A program made the position numbers and the translations under genes. Positions 8,584-17,333 of a DNA stretch of 59,754 bases are shown here, in pieces; position 1 is the stretch's first letter; the number at the start of each line of letters is the position of its first letter. The notes beneath the pieces were generated by a model that worked only from the letters and a program-made list of their open reading frames with translations, did no database searches and was not told the DNA's origin. Source of the stretch: Planctomycetota bacterium (GTDB lineage: Bacteria; Planctomycetota; Planctomycetia; Pirellulales; Pirellulaceae); assembly GCA_026692885.1 (NCBI GenBank), contig JAPLNJ010001190.1, positions 1 to 59,754 on the forward strand. The letters are read 5' to 3'.

Positions 8584-11500
8584 ATGGCCACGACATCGCC
8601 CACACCGAACGATTCGAGGACCACGATTCCGCGCTATGACAGCTTCAAGAACTTCTATGAGCGTTCGCCCTTCTGGGCGCGACTCCGCGAATTCGACCGC
8701 GCGGATGTCAACCAACTCCGCGCGACGATCCAGCACGTGGCGGAGGACGCTCAGGCCATCGCCAAGAAGATCATCGCCTGCATGCCGTTCTACACGCTGC
8801 ATGACGAACGGCATCTGCTGAATCTGCTCGGCTGGCTCGAAGTGCTCACGCCGCGCGAAACCCTCGCGCAGATGCCGCCGCTCGAAGTCGGGCTGTGCAT
8901 CCTCGGCGTTCTGGTCCACGACCTGGGAATGGCGCAACCGCTCGACGAGCAACGAGCCATCGCGTCGGGCGACCCGCAATCGGCCGACCGTCAGGCTCTC
9001 GACCGCTTTGCCCAAGGCCGGTTCGGCGAGGAACTGCGCCTTGCACAACGCCTGGAAGAGCGAAACGAATCCGGCGGAATTGCCCGCGCCCAACTTATCC
9101 GGCAGCACATCCTCAGCGAGTTCCTGCGCTCGACCCACGCCCCGCCCACGGGCGAACGGATTCGCCGCTGGCTTGCGGAGCTGAAGAAACTGCACGGCGA
9201 CCGGCTGTTCCACTACGGCCCGGTGGATTATGAACACGAACTGGTCTTGATCGCCGCCAGCCACAACCAACCGGTCGACTGGCTGCGCGAGCGGCTTCGA
9301 TTGGCGGGCGCGTTTCATCGCGTCGTGGCGGACGGCGAGCGGGTCAACTTCGCCTTTCCCGGGCTGCTGCTGCGTTTGGCCGACATCATGGACTTCGACA
9401 GCTCGCGCACGCCCTCACTCCTGTACCGGCACCTGGGACTCGACGAGGATCTGGGCATCGACCTGACCGCTAGCCGCAACGAGTGGAACAAACACCTGGC
9501 GATCACGGGCATCGAACGCAAGCTGATCGATGGCGAGCCGACGGTCGTCTACGCCGCCAGCGACTGCCCGCACCCGGTCGTCGAGAAGAGCATTCGCACG
9601 TTCGTCGGCTGGATCGAGGAAGAACTGCGCGCGGTGCGTGAGGAGTTGGCTCGGCAGCGGCGCGATCCCGCCTTGGGCGGCGAGCGATTCGAATTGGTCT
9701 TGCCGGAGGTGAAGGTGGAGATCGAGCCACGAAAAAAGAACGGTCGGCCGACATACCTGTTCGACGACATCCAATTTCGTCTGGACCAGGACGAGATTCT
9801 GCAGTTGCTGACGGGCGAGAACCTGTACGGCGATCCGAGTTTGTGCATTCGCGAGTTGTTGCAGAACGCACTGGACGCCTGCGAGCTGCGCGACCTGCGG
9901 CTGCAGATGCGGGCCAAGGGCGAAACGCGCATGGAGCCGGTCGACGGCACGCCGATCCCGGACCGCCGCGGCTGGTTCCTGGATTCGGCGACCGGCCAGG
10001 AGCAGCGGCTGGAGGTCCGGCTGACGTGGGGCTACGACGAGTCGGTCGGGCAGTACTGGTTGCAGGTCGAGGATAACGGCGTCGGCATGACGGAGGACGT
10101 CATCCGGCGGTACTTCACGCAGATCGGCAAGAGCTACTACACCAGCCCTGAGTTCCGCCAGGAGCAGGCAGCCCTGCGTTCCAGCGGCCTGTTGGCGACG
10201 CCCGTGTCGCAGTTCGGGATCGGCATCCTGTCGTGTTTCATGCTGGCCGACCGGATCGAAGTCCGCACCTGCCCGGGCGGCCACGGCCCGGATCGTCCGG
10301 CACGCGACATCACCATCTCCGGCCCCGGCAGCCTGTTCTGGTTGCGCGACGGCACACGGGCCACGCAAGGAACCGAGGTGAAGTTGTGGTTGAAGCAGAA
10401 GTTGAAGAGTACGCCGCTGAAGCTGGTACATAATCCGGATCGGTGGTTGGACGGATTGCGGGAGCACTTTGGGTATAAGCGTCGATACTCCTCCAACGCG
10501 AGACACCAGTTCGAGGCAAGTGCGGTTGATCCGCCTTATGCCGCCGGGCAGTGGATCGTCTGGCCGCGTTTTCCGATTGTGATGGAAGGCCCCAAGCGTG
10601 CGGCGTTTCAACTTGATGATCGCTTCCACTTCGAATACTTGGTGCCAATTGACCGACGCGAATTGCAGAACAAGGCTGCCGAGTGGGAGGTTCCCGTCGA
10701 ACAGCTCGGCGACGTTCGCTGGGGCTATTGGGATTGGGAAGATCACGACCATGACGAAGCCACGGGCAGCCGTATACGCCTGTGGTTTCCCTGCAACCAT
10801 GGTCCAGTGCGACATTCTTTCCTGCCCGCGGATCCTTCGTCGGCAAGTGGTCTCTGCTGGCAACGGGAACTAGCCGCATTCGTCGAGCCGCAATTGATCG
10901 ACAGAGCCGTGGCTCGGAAGCACATGCTACTTCACGGCGTTTTCGTCCCAAATGCGAATGCACTCGAACCCGCAGACCGAATCGGCGTTCGCGCGGGTGC
11001 AAGCGTGTGGATTGACCTGCGAGGTGCGGCGGCACTCCGTCTGACGGCCGACCGCAAGACGGCGGTCGTGGCGGACGAAGCAGACGTGTGGTCGGGTTGC
11101 GTCGAGGGACTGGTGGCCCGTTTCATGGCGTCCCTGAGCGAGCACATTCGAGAGCGACCGACGACCTTGACGAACGTGCTGGCGAGCTGGTCGGGTTCGA
11201 TCAGGGCGGATCACCTAGCATTTGATTTCTTGAACCACGAAGCCCCCTGTCGACTCACACATGACTGGTTGAGGGCAATCACGAGGCCGCCCACGATGCC
11301 AGAGACGTGGCCCGACAGCATTTTTCAGCAGTCCATCGTCCCGGACCTAGCCTGCATTTTCGACCGCGACCGCCACCCCAATCACGACCGAACTCGCGAC
11401 ATCTCCCCCAGCCACCTTCATGATCTCACCTGCGACTTCGACATTGCCCGCAGCCACCTTCATGATCTCCTCCGCAGCCATAACCTGTATCTACAGCTCG

Positions 11501-12294
11501 ACCGCTATCTCGACAGCGCCCGCGCTCGCGCCCTACCCCTCGATTTCGATCCCCAATGCGGCATTGACCTCGCCCTCGCCCTCGCCCTCGCCCACGACCG
11601 GGACCTCACTCGCGTCCTCGACCCCGCCCTTTACCGCAACCTCACTAGCGCCCTCCTTCGCGACATGCAAGCATGCATGCTGGTTCCGGTGCTAGTTCAC
11701 ACCCTAGAGACCAGTTTTCTCCAGGAAGCCTTCTTCCCCAACTTGCGATTGAGTTGGCCGTGGCTGGGACTCTATCCGTTTCGCGGGATGGTGGGGAATG
11801 CTGGCCTGCTCGGTCCGACGCTGCTGCATTTCGAGTTGGAAGCGGATGGCTGCACCGTGCACCCCGCTGACCTCGAAGGAGGTAAGCCCGAATCGATCGT
11901 ACGGCAGGAATACGATCTAGTCTTCCCCACAACCGTCGTGCCGCTCGGCCAACTTCGCCGCGAATGTCCCGATTGGCGAAAAAGCTGCAGACCACGCCGG
12001 CTGGGCGTGCTGCCGTTCATCGTGCCAAGCATCTGCGAGTTCATGGCCGACGACCTGAGCAAGCTTCGGGATTACTTCCACGTGGACCGCATCTACGCCC
12101 TGCTGCCGTCGCCCGATCTGTGGTCCGTGCCCTTCGCGGATTGGACCGCCGAGCGTTGGAATCACCCGGACAATGTCTCCGCGCTGTGGGACCTGAAATC
12201 GGGCCAAATCCTCTGGGCTCAAGGCACAGGCGACCTAGCCTGGATCCGCCAAACCGGCCAGCCGCCGAAAAGCTTCTTTGACTGGCCTGACTAG
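8584..12294 (+). CDS. HD phosphohydrolase domain fused to HSP90/GHKL ATPase, candidate conflict-system protein
   Basis: A 1236-residue protein; the ATG at 8584 (MATTSPTPNDSRTTIPRYD) was chosen because the ~58 in-frame residues before it look non-coding. Residues ~60-270 form an HD-type domain with TLHDERH (H73), VLVHDLGM (H112, D113), ASHN and RLADIMDFD. Residues ~390-620 form a GHKL ATPase: N-box ELLQNALDA (E424, N428), G1 box DNGVGM (D497) and G2 box FGIGILS (~545), as in HSP90 and MORC-like enzymes. The middle and C-terminus resemble the client-handling parts of HSP90 only in position. Residues ~915-1030 are a strange D/L/A/R-rich stretch. Related GHKL and HD proteins occur in bacterial conflict systems, and the divergent two-gene operon supports that reading. 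Confidence 0.88.
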   Translation: MATTSPTPNDSRTTIPRYDSFKNFYERSPFWARLREFDRADVNQLRATIQHVAEDAQAIAKKIIACMPFYTLHDERHLLNLLGWLEVLTPRETLAQMPPLEVGLCILGVLVHDLGMAQPLDEQRAIASGDPQSADRQALDRFAQGRFGEELRLAQRLEERNESGGIARAQLIRQHILSEFLRSTHAPPTGERIRRWLAELKKLHGDRLFHYGPVDYEHELVLIAASHNQPVDWLRERLRLAGAFHRVVADGERVNFAFPGLLLRLADIMDFDSSRTPSLLYRHLGLDEDLGIDLTASRNEWNKHLAITGIERKLIDGEPTVVYAASDCPHPVVEKSIRTFVGWIEEELRAVREELARQRRDPALGGERFELVLPEVKVEIEPRKKNGRPTYLFDDIQFRLDQDEILQLLTGENLYGDPSLCIRELLQNALDACELRDLRLQMRAKGETRMEPVDGTPIPDRRGWFLDSATGQEQRLEVRLTWGYDESVGQYWLQVEDNGVGMTEDVIRRYFTQIGKSYYTSPEFRQEQAALRSSGLLATPVSQFGIGILSCFMLADRIEVRTCPGGHGPDRPARDITISGPGSLFWLRDGTRATQGTEVKLWLKQKLKSTPLKLVHNPDRWLDGLREHFGYKRRYSSNARHQFEASAVDPPYAAGQWIVWPRFPIVMEGPKRAAFQLDDRFHFEYLVPIDRRELQNKAAEWEVPVEQLGDVRWGYWDWEDHDHDEATGSRIRLWFPCNHGPVRHSFLPADPSSASGLCWQRELAAFVEPQLIDRAVARKHMLLHGVFVPNANALEPADRIGVRAGASVWIDLRGAAALRLTADRKTAVVADEADVWSGCVEGLVARFMASLSEHIRERPTTLTNVLASWSGSIRADHLAFDFLNHEAPCRLTHDWLRAITRPPTMPETWPDSIFQQSIVPDLACIFDRDRHPNHDRTRDISPSHLHDLTCDFDIARSHLHDLLRSHNLYLQLDRYLDSARARALPLDFDPQCGIDLALALALAHDRDLTRVLDPALYRNLTSALLRDMQACMLVPVLVHTLETSFLQEAFFPNLRLSWPWLGLYPFRGMVGNAGLLGPTLLHFELEADGCTVHPADLEGGKPESIVRQEYDLVFPTTVVPLGQLRRECPDWRKSCRPRRLGVLPFIVPSICEFMADDLSKLRDYFHVDRIYALLPSPDLWSVPFADWTAERWNHPDNVSALWDLKSGQILWAQGTGDLAWIRQTGQPPKSFFDWPD

Positions 12295-12546
12295 CCGCTG
12301 AAACACCCGCCGTGAGACGCCGCCACCTCGTCCTAACCGCCCGGCTGTTCAGGCCCGGTTCAGTGTTCTTCCTATTGGGACCTCGTGGCTGCGAGTGCGG
12401 TTCGCAAGGCCAGAGCGTGGACCACGAAACGGCCGATTCCCAAGGGATCACCGGCGGGAATCAGCGTCAGGGTGTGTGGCTGATTCGCGCAGCCTCATCT
12501 GCCGCCCAGCGAGTAGAAAGGGATTCCCCCTGAAGCCGATGTCCAA

Positions 12547-13136
12547 TCAGGGTGCCATCCGGTCGCTGAGGCTGGCGCAGAACATCCAGCGGCGTTCCCA
12601 GAAACGCTGCAGTTTGACGACCAGGCAGTTCTCTCCCGCCCGGAGTTCCAGCGGAACGGTCAGCTCGTCGCAGCCGAGCCCTTGGGGACGCTCGGCTGAT
12701 CGTCGCCGGATCGCCACCGGAACAAGCTTCATCGCCGCTTCAACACCAAGGCGAAATCGTGGTCGGTGGCCCCCAAGTCCACGACGCCGTCGGCGGCGAG
12801 GAGGCGGTTCTCGGACTGCTGGCGATCGAGGTCGTAGAGCGTGGCCTGGTACTGCCAAGCGCGGATCGGGGCGCTCAGCGAGAACTGCTGCTCTGGCTGA
12901 GCGCCGCAGATCCAATAGCGGAGTTCCCCCGCGCCGGCGGTGAGGCTCCAGCGGTTTCGTAGCCAGGGCTCCTTGAGACGCGGGCTGCCGTACAGACAGA
13001 ACAGAGACCGCACCGTAGGATTGCTGCCCGGCCAATCCGGCCGGAGCCAAAAGGCAGCGGTGCCCTGGCGCACGTCGAAGATGTCGGCGCTGGGAAAACG
13101 GCAGTCGGACCGGATGTGAGCGAGATCGCGAACGCA
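12547..13136 (-). pseudogene. LamG-like/secreted protein C-terminal remnant, frameshifted
   Basis: One frame (about 13136-12729) reads VRQGTAAFWLRPDWPGSN, LFCLYGSPRLKEPWL and QYQATLYDLDRQQSE, typical of a concanavalin A-like (LamG) domain. It stops at 12729. A second frame then gives ELTVPLELRAGENCLVVKLQ and ends at 12547, resembling the closing beta-strands of galactose-binding-like domains in planctomycete cell-surface proteins. The shift between them and the lack of any start or signal peptide make this a remnant. A 49-base piece of it recurs at 5172-5220. Confidence 0.6.
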
Positions 13137-13208
13137 GCAATACCCCTCCCTTCCCCAGCCTGCTGCCGGAGGCGGCAGGCGGGGGACGGGAGGACGGCGG
13201 TGAACGTC

Positions 13209-13396
13209 GGTCGCGGGCTTTGATCATAAGGTTGCGCATGGCTGTTGGTGCTGGCAACGGGCCGGGTGGCTGGCGGCTGAGCCTAAGCGAAGCCCCAGTA
13301 CCCGGTTTCTGGGGCATCGCTGCACTCTGCCGCCAGCCGCCCTGCCCCCCTGCTGCTAGCGTTTTGCGCCACCTTATGATCAAGGCCTCGGTCGCG
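13209..13396. repeat. long imperfect inverted repeat, ~188 bp
   Basis: The left arm contains GCTTTGATCATAAGGTTGCG and GGGTGGCTGGCGGC; the right arm carries their complements, ending GCCACCTTATGATCAAGGCC. The centre holds a smaller hairpin, GCCCCAGTACC and GGTTTCTGGGGC. The whole span can fold on itself. It lies between two pseudogenised or small genes and looks like a MITE-type element. Confidence 0.75.
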
Positions 13397-13453
13397 ATCT
13401 CGCTTACAAGACTTCTCTCACCGTCCAGGCGTTGGACGGGGTCGTTTTCGAAA

Positions 13454-13720
13454 CTAAGACAGTCGAAGTAGCGAGTGATGCTCACTTTCCGGTTCGTGGA
13501 CGATCGTTTGACCTGCCAAACGAGAGAGTTCGAGGAGGACGTCCTTCAGCCGCGGCTTGTCGCGTTCGTATTCGGCCAGAGCTAGTTCGGGAATCAAGGC
13601 GTGGCCGGGCAAGGCTGACGCATCCGCGTCGGGGACAACCGTTAGTCCCAAGTCGCGGAGACATCCGACACTCAGTCGGGCCACAAAATACTCACCCGGC
13701 TTCCGTCCCGAGCCGGCCAC
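13454..13720 (-). CDS. small hypothetical protein
   Basis: An 88-residue frame starting at GTG 13720, ten bases after the stop of the gene before it. No ATG is available in this frame. It contains EYFVARLSVGCLRDLGLTVV and LKDVLLELSRLAGQTI, similar to small proteins found beside LADDWDG-type proteins in planctomycetes, as recalled from family patterns. The function is unknown. It is probably co-transcribed with the upstream gene at 13731-14177. Confidence 0.6.
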   Translation of the reverse strand: MAGSGRKPGEYFVARLSVGCLRDLGLTVVPDADASALPGHALIPELALAEYERDKPRLKDVLLELSRLAGQTIVHEPESEHHSLLRLS

Positions 13721-13730
13721 GTTTTCTGCG

Positions 13731-14177
13731 TCATCGTCCGGGGGTCAGAAAACAGGGCAGACCGCCCTCCGTCAGCCAATGCCGGTTGGACTGTCCCGGG
13801 AGCGAAAGCGTCCACTCGACTCGGGCCGGTGACGTAATCTCGGCGACCACGTAAAAGGACTCTCCTTGCCACTCCAGATAGACTTCGCCGGCTACGCCCG
13901 GAACGGCTCGCGACGGGGAGAGGGCTTGGCGATATTGACGCATTTGCCCCACCCAGTCCAGGGCCCAGTCCACGGTCTCGCGCGGCGGTGCTTGCGCCCC
14001 CTGGCCATCCCAATCGTCCGCCAACGCGGCAATCCGCTGAAGTTCTTCGATCACGGGCTGCCAAGCCGCCGAAGCGGAGGGAGGCGGTGCGAGCGATTCG
14101 GCTGGCCCGCTGTCACCGTTGGGAATAAGCGGGGAGACAAGCTGCAGGTCGGCACCTGAGTAAAGCGAGGTGCTCAT
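13731..14177 (-). CDS. small hypothetical protein with LADDWDGQGA motif
   Basis: A 148-residue protein beginning at the ATG at 14177 (MSTSLYSGADLQLVSPLI) with AGGGG upstream. It holds IAALADDWDGQGAQAPP and VYLEWQGESFYVVAEI, a pattern seen in many small planctomycete proteins without assigned role. A longer start at 14294 adds residues of non-coding appearance. It lies ten bases before the 88-residue gene, so the two form a probable pair. Confidence 0.7.
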   Translation of the reverse strand: MSTSLYSGADLQLVSPLIPNGDSGPAESLAPPPSASAAWQPVIEELQRIAALADDWDGQGAQAPPRETVDWALDWVGQMRQYRQALSPSRAVPGVAGEVYLEWQGESFYVVAEITSPARVEWTLSLPGQSNRHWLTEGGLPCFLTPGR

Positions 14178-14442
14178 GACGGAAACCCCTGTACAAGTCA
14201 GCAGTGTCGAACGATCCGCATTGTAGCTCCGGCAGTGTTCCGTTGGCAACCGTGCAATCGCGGGACACGATGGTCTGGGCACAGTTGCAGGCAATCCGAA
14301 CCAGGGCTAGATTAGCGGCGGTAGGCGAACACGGAGCGTTCGTGCGCGCTGGCCTCTGCTTGCAGTTGCTCTTGCTTCGCGCCCGATCGCATTCACCGGC
14401 AGAAGATCGACGGCGCGGAGGTCAAAAAGGGCGCCGCGGAGC

Positions 14443-14471
14443 GGGGCAGTGGGGCAGTGGGGCAGTGGGGC
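14443..14471. repeat. short tandem repeat GGGGCAGT x3.6
   Basis: Three full copies and one partial copy of the octamer GGGGCAGT lie just downstream of the GH31 stop codon. Such runs are prone to slippage. It is not part of a gene. Confidence 0.85.
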
Positions 14472-14506
14472 GGAGGAGGGCGAGGTGGCGTCCGGGGAGC
14501 AGGGTC

Positions 14507-17047
14507 TCATGGATTCTCCTTCAGATCCCCCTTCCATTGTGCCGGTGGCAACTTGCCCGATGTCTTCAAGACTACGTAATCCAGGCCGATCAACGTGTTT
14601 GTGGAATCGGGATGTTTACCTTGGCAGATGATTTTTAGTTGGTGTTTTCCCTCCGCCAACGTGGAGGGTTTTAGCGTGACGGCGGAGGGACCTTGAAGTT
14701 TCGGACTGTAGAGGTCAATCGCGTCGCTCATGGGCCCCTTGTCGAGTTGGAAGCTGAAAATCCCGTAATCGTGAGCCTTGGACAGGTGCAGTTGCAGTTC
14801 GTACTCTGCCGTTCTCTCCAGGGCAACTTCCAGCACCAGCGAATCGCCTTTGTTCAATCCGCCCCACCACACCAGCTGACGGTTGTTGCTCCACAGGGAA
14901 CCGAATGGCAGCATCGACTGCGGTTCGACCCGGCCCTGGGTTTTCGATACGACGCGCAAATCCTCTCCTTCCAATTCAACGAGCCCCAGATCATACAGAT
15001 CGGTGAAGGCTTGCCGCAGGTCCGGCTGGTGGCCTCGGAGATACACAGGGATGTGTTCGAGGGGAGCGTCTGCCGTAATCCGCTGCCCGCCGGAAAACAC
15101 CTTGCCCGTCCAAGCGTCGGTCCAGTCGATTCCGGCGGGGAGGTAGACCTCTCGGCTGCGCATCTCGAACTTGGTGATCGGAGCCACCAGGATCTCGCGA
15201 CCGAACAGGAACTGATCTTCCACCGCCGCGGTCTGGGGATCGTTGGCGAAGTCGAAGAACAACGGACGCATGGGTGGCAGGCCCTTGGCGGAAGCCAACT
15301 GCATCTGCTCCATGACGTAGGGCCGCAGATGTTCCCTCAGCCGCATGGCGGCGCGGATGTGGGGATAAGCGTTGCCGCCGATGGTCCACGCTTCGTTATT
15401 GGGACGGCAGCCGTGGGTGCGGAACACCGGCAGGAACACACCATACTGATACCAGCGCACCATCAACTCGTGAAAACGCGGGCTCTGATTGTCCGGGGTG
15501 ACGAAGCCGCCAATGTCACAACTCCACCAGGGAATGCCGCTCAGCATCACGTTGAGTCCCACCTTCATGTATTCTTCCAAGTGCTCAAAGGAAGATAGAA
15601 TGTCGTGGGGGGCCGGACAGGCTCCGTAACGCTGGCTTCCCGCCCAGGCGTTGCGGCAGATGGTGACCACCTCTTTTTCGCCGGCCGCCAGCAACCCTTC
15701 ATAGATATTCTTCTGATGGGCGACCGGGAAGAAGGCATGCGCTTCCTTGGCCGGACCGATGTGAAACTGCACCTGGTCGTAATCCGCGAGCTCATGAAAC
15801 TCATCACATGGATCGAGCCAGAAAGTGCGGATGCCGAGATCGACGTAGTTTGCCTTCCACTTGCTCCAGAGGTAACGGGCGGCTTCCGGGTTGGTCGGGT
15901 CGTATTGGTACTTCGGCCCGCCAAAATTGACGGTGTCCTTCTTCCCGCCCAGCGAACCCGTGAACAGGCCGTGTTCTTTCATGTAGGCGAAGTTCTCGCT
16001 CTTTTCGTCCACCAGCGTCCAGGGGGAGATCATGATTCTGACTCCCAACTCGTCCATTTCCTTCACCATGGCCTGGGGGTCGGGCCAGAACTTGGGATCG
16101 AGCTTCCAGTTGCCCGTGATATCCCAATGCAGAAAATCGATGACCAACACCGACAAGGGCAGGCCGCGCCGCTTGAATTCCCGGGCAATACCGAGAAACT
16201 CCTCTTGTGTCTTGTAACGGAGCTTGCACTGCCAGAACCCCGAGGCCCAATAGGGAAAAGTCGGTGCATGCCCGGTCGCGTCGGCGTAGTGCTCCATGAT
16301 CTCCGCGTAGGAATCTCCCGCGGTGATGTAGTAGTCGAGTTGCTTGCAGCCATTGGAAATCCAGCGGGTTCCGTTATTGGCGAACTCGACCCGCCCCAAG
16401 GACGGATTGTTCCAGAGGAATCCGTAACCCTCGCTGGAGACGACAAACGGCACCACCGCTTTGACGTGTCGCTGGTAGAGATCAATGACGCAGCCTTTCA
16501 GGTTGACCCGTCCGGTGGCGTTCTCGCCCATTCCATAGAACCGCTCGCCTTCACACGCCTCGAAATGCACCTCGCAATGAAAGAGGCCGTTCCCCACGGG
16601 CCGGAAGATGCGCGTGCCAGGGTTGTGGGCCCAAACGGCGTAGTCTCGTTCCCGCAGGATCGGCAACTGTCTATCGCCGCTATGCCGGAAGAACTGGAGC
16701 TGGCCGCGCTGTACCTCGAGGTCACTGATGCGCGCTGAGATCTTGCCGTTCCGGATCGTCGCGGCCTGGGCGGTGATTTCAATCGCCGCTTGGCTCGCAA
16801 GGGGAATATCGAGAGCCCAATCCGAGGTCGGCTGGGAGTTTCCCGGGCTGATCCTGACCCGCAGTCCATCAGCTCCCCAGCCTTCGATCGCGATCGTTTG
16901 CCCCTGGTCTCGGTAGACCAGTTTCTGATCCTCCATCTTCGACCGGGCCTTCAGGTCGTCGCCGTGCGCGAGGGAAACGGCAACGACCAGCGTGAGGCAT
17001 GCGGCCAGCATAACCGACGTTTCCGGGCTTCTTCGCCGAATGAACAT
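14507..17047 (-). CDS. secreted glycoside hydrolase family 31 (alpha-xylosidase/alpha-glucosidase-like)
   Basis: An 846-residue protein starting at the ATG at 17047 (MFIRRRSPETSVMLAACL) with GGAG nine to twelve bases upstream; the signal peptide ends near SLAHGDD. The GH31 barrel is clear: YWASGFWQCKLRYKTQEE, then SVLVIDFLHWD, the nucleophile region TFWLDPCDEF (D412), GSQRYG followed by PHDI (D482, acid/base position) and WWSCDIGGF (D511). The 70-residue spacing of the two catalytic aspartates is close to that of the E. coli alpha-xylosidase YicI. A ~150-residue C-terminal beta-domain follows. It releases terminal alpha-linked xylose or glucose in the periplasm; the exact sugar cannot be read from sequence. 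It stands as a single gene. Confidence 0.92.
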   Translation of the reverse strand: MFIRRRSPETSVMLAACLTLVVAVSLAHGDDLKARSKMEDQKLVYRDQGQTIAIEGWGADGLRVRISPGNSQPTSDWALDIPLASQAAIEITAQAATIRNGKISARISDLEVQRGQLQFFRHSGDRQLPILRERDYAVWAHNPGTRIFRPVGNGLFHCEVHFEACEGERFYGMGENATGRVNLKGCVIDLYQRHVKAVVPFVVSSEGYGFLWNNPSLGRVEFANNGTRWISNGCKQLDYYITAGDSYAEIMEHYADATGHAPTFPYWASGFWQCKLRYKTQEEFLGIAREFKRRGLPLSVLVIDFLHWDITGNWKLDPKFWPDPQAMVKEMDELGVRIMISPWTLVDEKSENFAYMKEHGLFTGSLGGKKDTVNFGGPKYQYDPTNPEAARYLWSKWKANYVDLGIRTFWLDPCDEFHELADYDQVQFHIGPAKEAHAFFPVAHQKNIYEGLLAAGEKEVVTICRNAWAGSQRYGACPAPHDILSSFEHLEEYMKVGLNVMLSGIPWWSCDIGGFVTPDNQSPRFHELMVRWYQYGVFLPVFRTHGCRPNNEAWTIGGNAYPHIRAAMRLREHLRPYVMEQMQLASAKGLPPMRPLFFDFANDPQTAAVEDQFLFGREILVAPITKFEMRSREVYLPAGIDWTDAWTGKVFSGGQRITADAPLEHIPVYLRGHQPDLRQAFTDLYDLGLVELEGEDLRVVSKTQGRVEPQSMLPFGSLWSNNRQLVWWGGLNKGDSLVLEVALERTAEYELQLHLSKAHDYGIFSFQLDKGPMSDAIDLYSPKLQGPSAVTLKPSTLAEGKHQLKIICQGKHPDSTNTLIGLDYVVLKTSGKLPPAQWKGDLKENP

Positions 17048-17255
17048 TGCCGATCTCCGGATGTGCTTCTGGCAAATCGCATGAGGGAACCGCTGTCTCG
17101 GCCGCCAACTCCTCAGGGAGTTGGCGTCTTTGTGGGTCCTGTGCTTGCGGCACATTGTGATGTTTGTACGCTACAGGATACTGCGGCCCGGAGGCGGCGG
17201 ACACCCCTGCGGGCTAACGCCACCGATCCGTGTCAATTGGTAACGATCTTGGGAC

Positions 17256-17315
17256 TCAATTGTCGCAGGCATCGACGAAGATGTTGTTCTCGAACACGCA
17301 GCCAACGACAGGTCG
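17256..17315 (-). pseudogene. possible beta-helix protein scrap
   Basis: A short leftward frame reads RPVVGCVFENNIFVDACDN and a stop. This has the repeated asparagine-ladder look of right-handed parallel beta-helix proteins, such as the remnant at 19959-20227. It is only 20 codons, so chance cannot be excluded. Confidence 0.25.
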
Positions 17316-17333
17316 TTCGCGAGGTAATCCACG

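Noticed and set aside
9415..10863. 482-codon leftward frame
   Set aside because: Antisense to the GHKL domain, whose motifs fix the real strand.
14443..14471. Tandem GGGGCAGT run as a regulatory site for GH31
   Set aside because: It lies downstream of the stop codon, not in the promoter, and looks like simple slippage.
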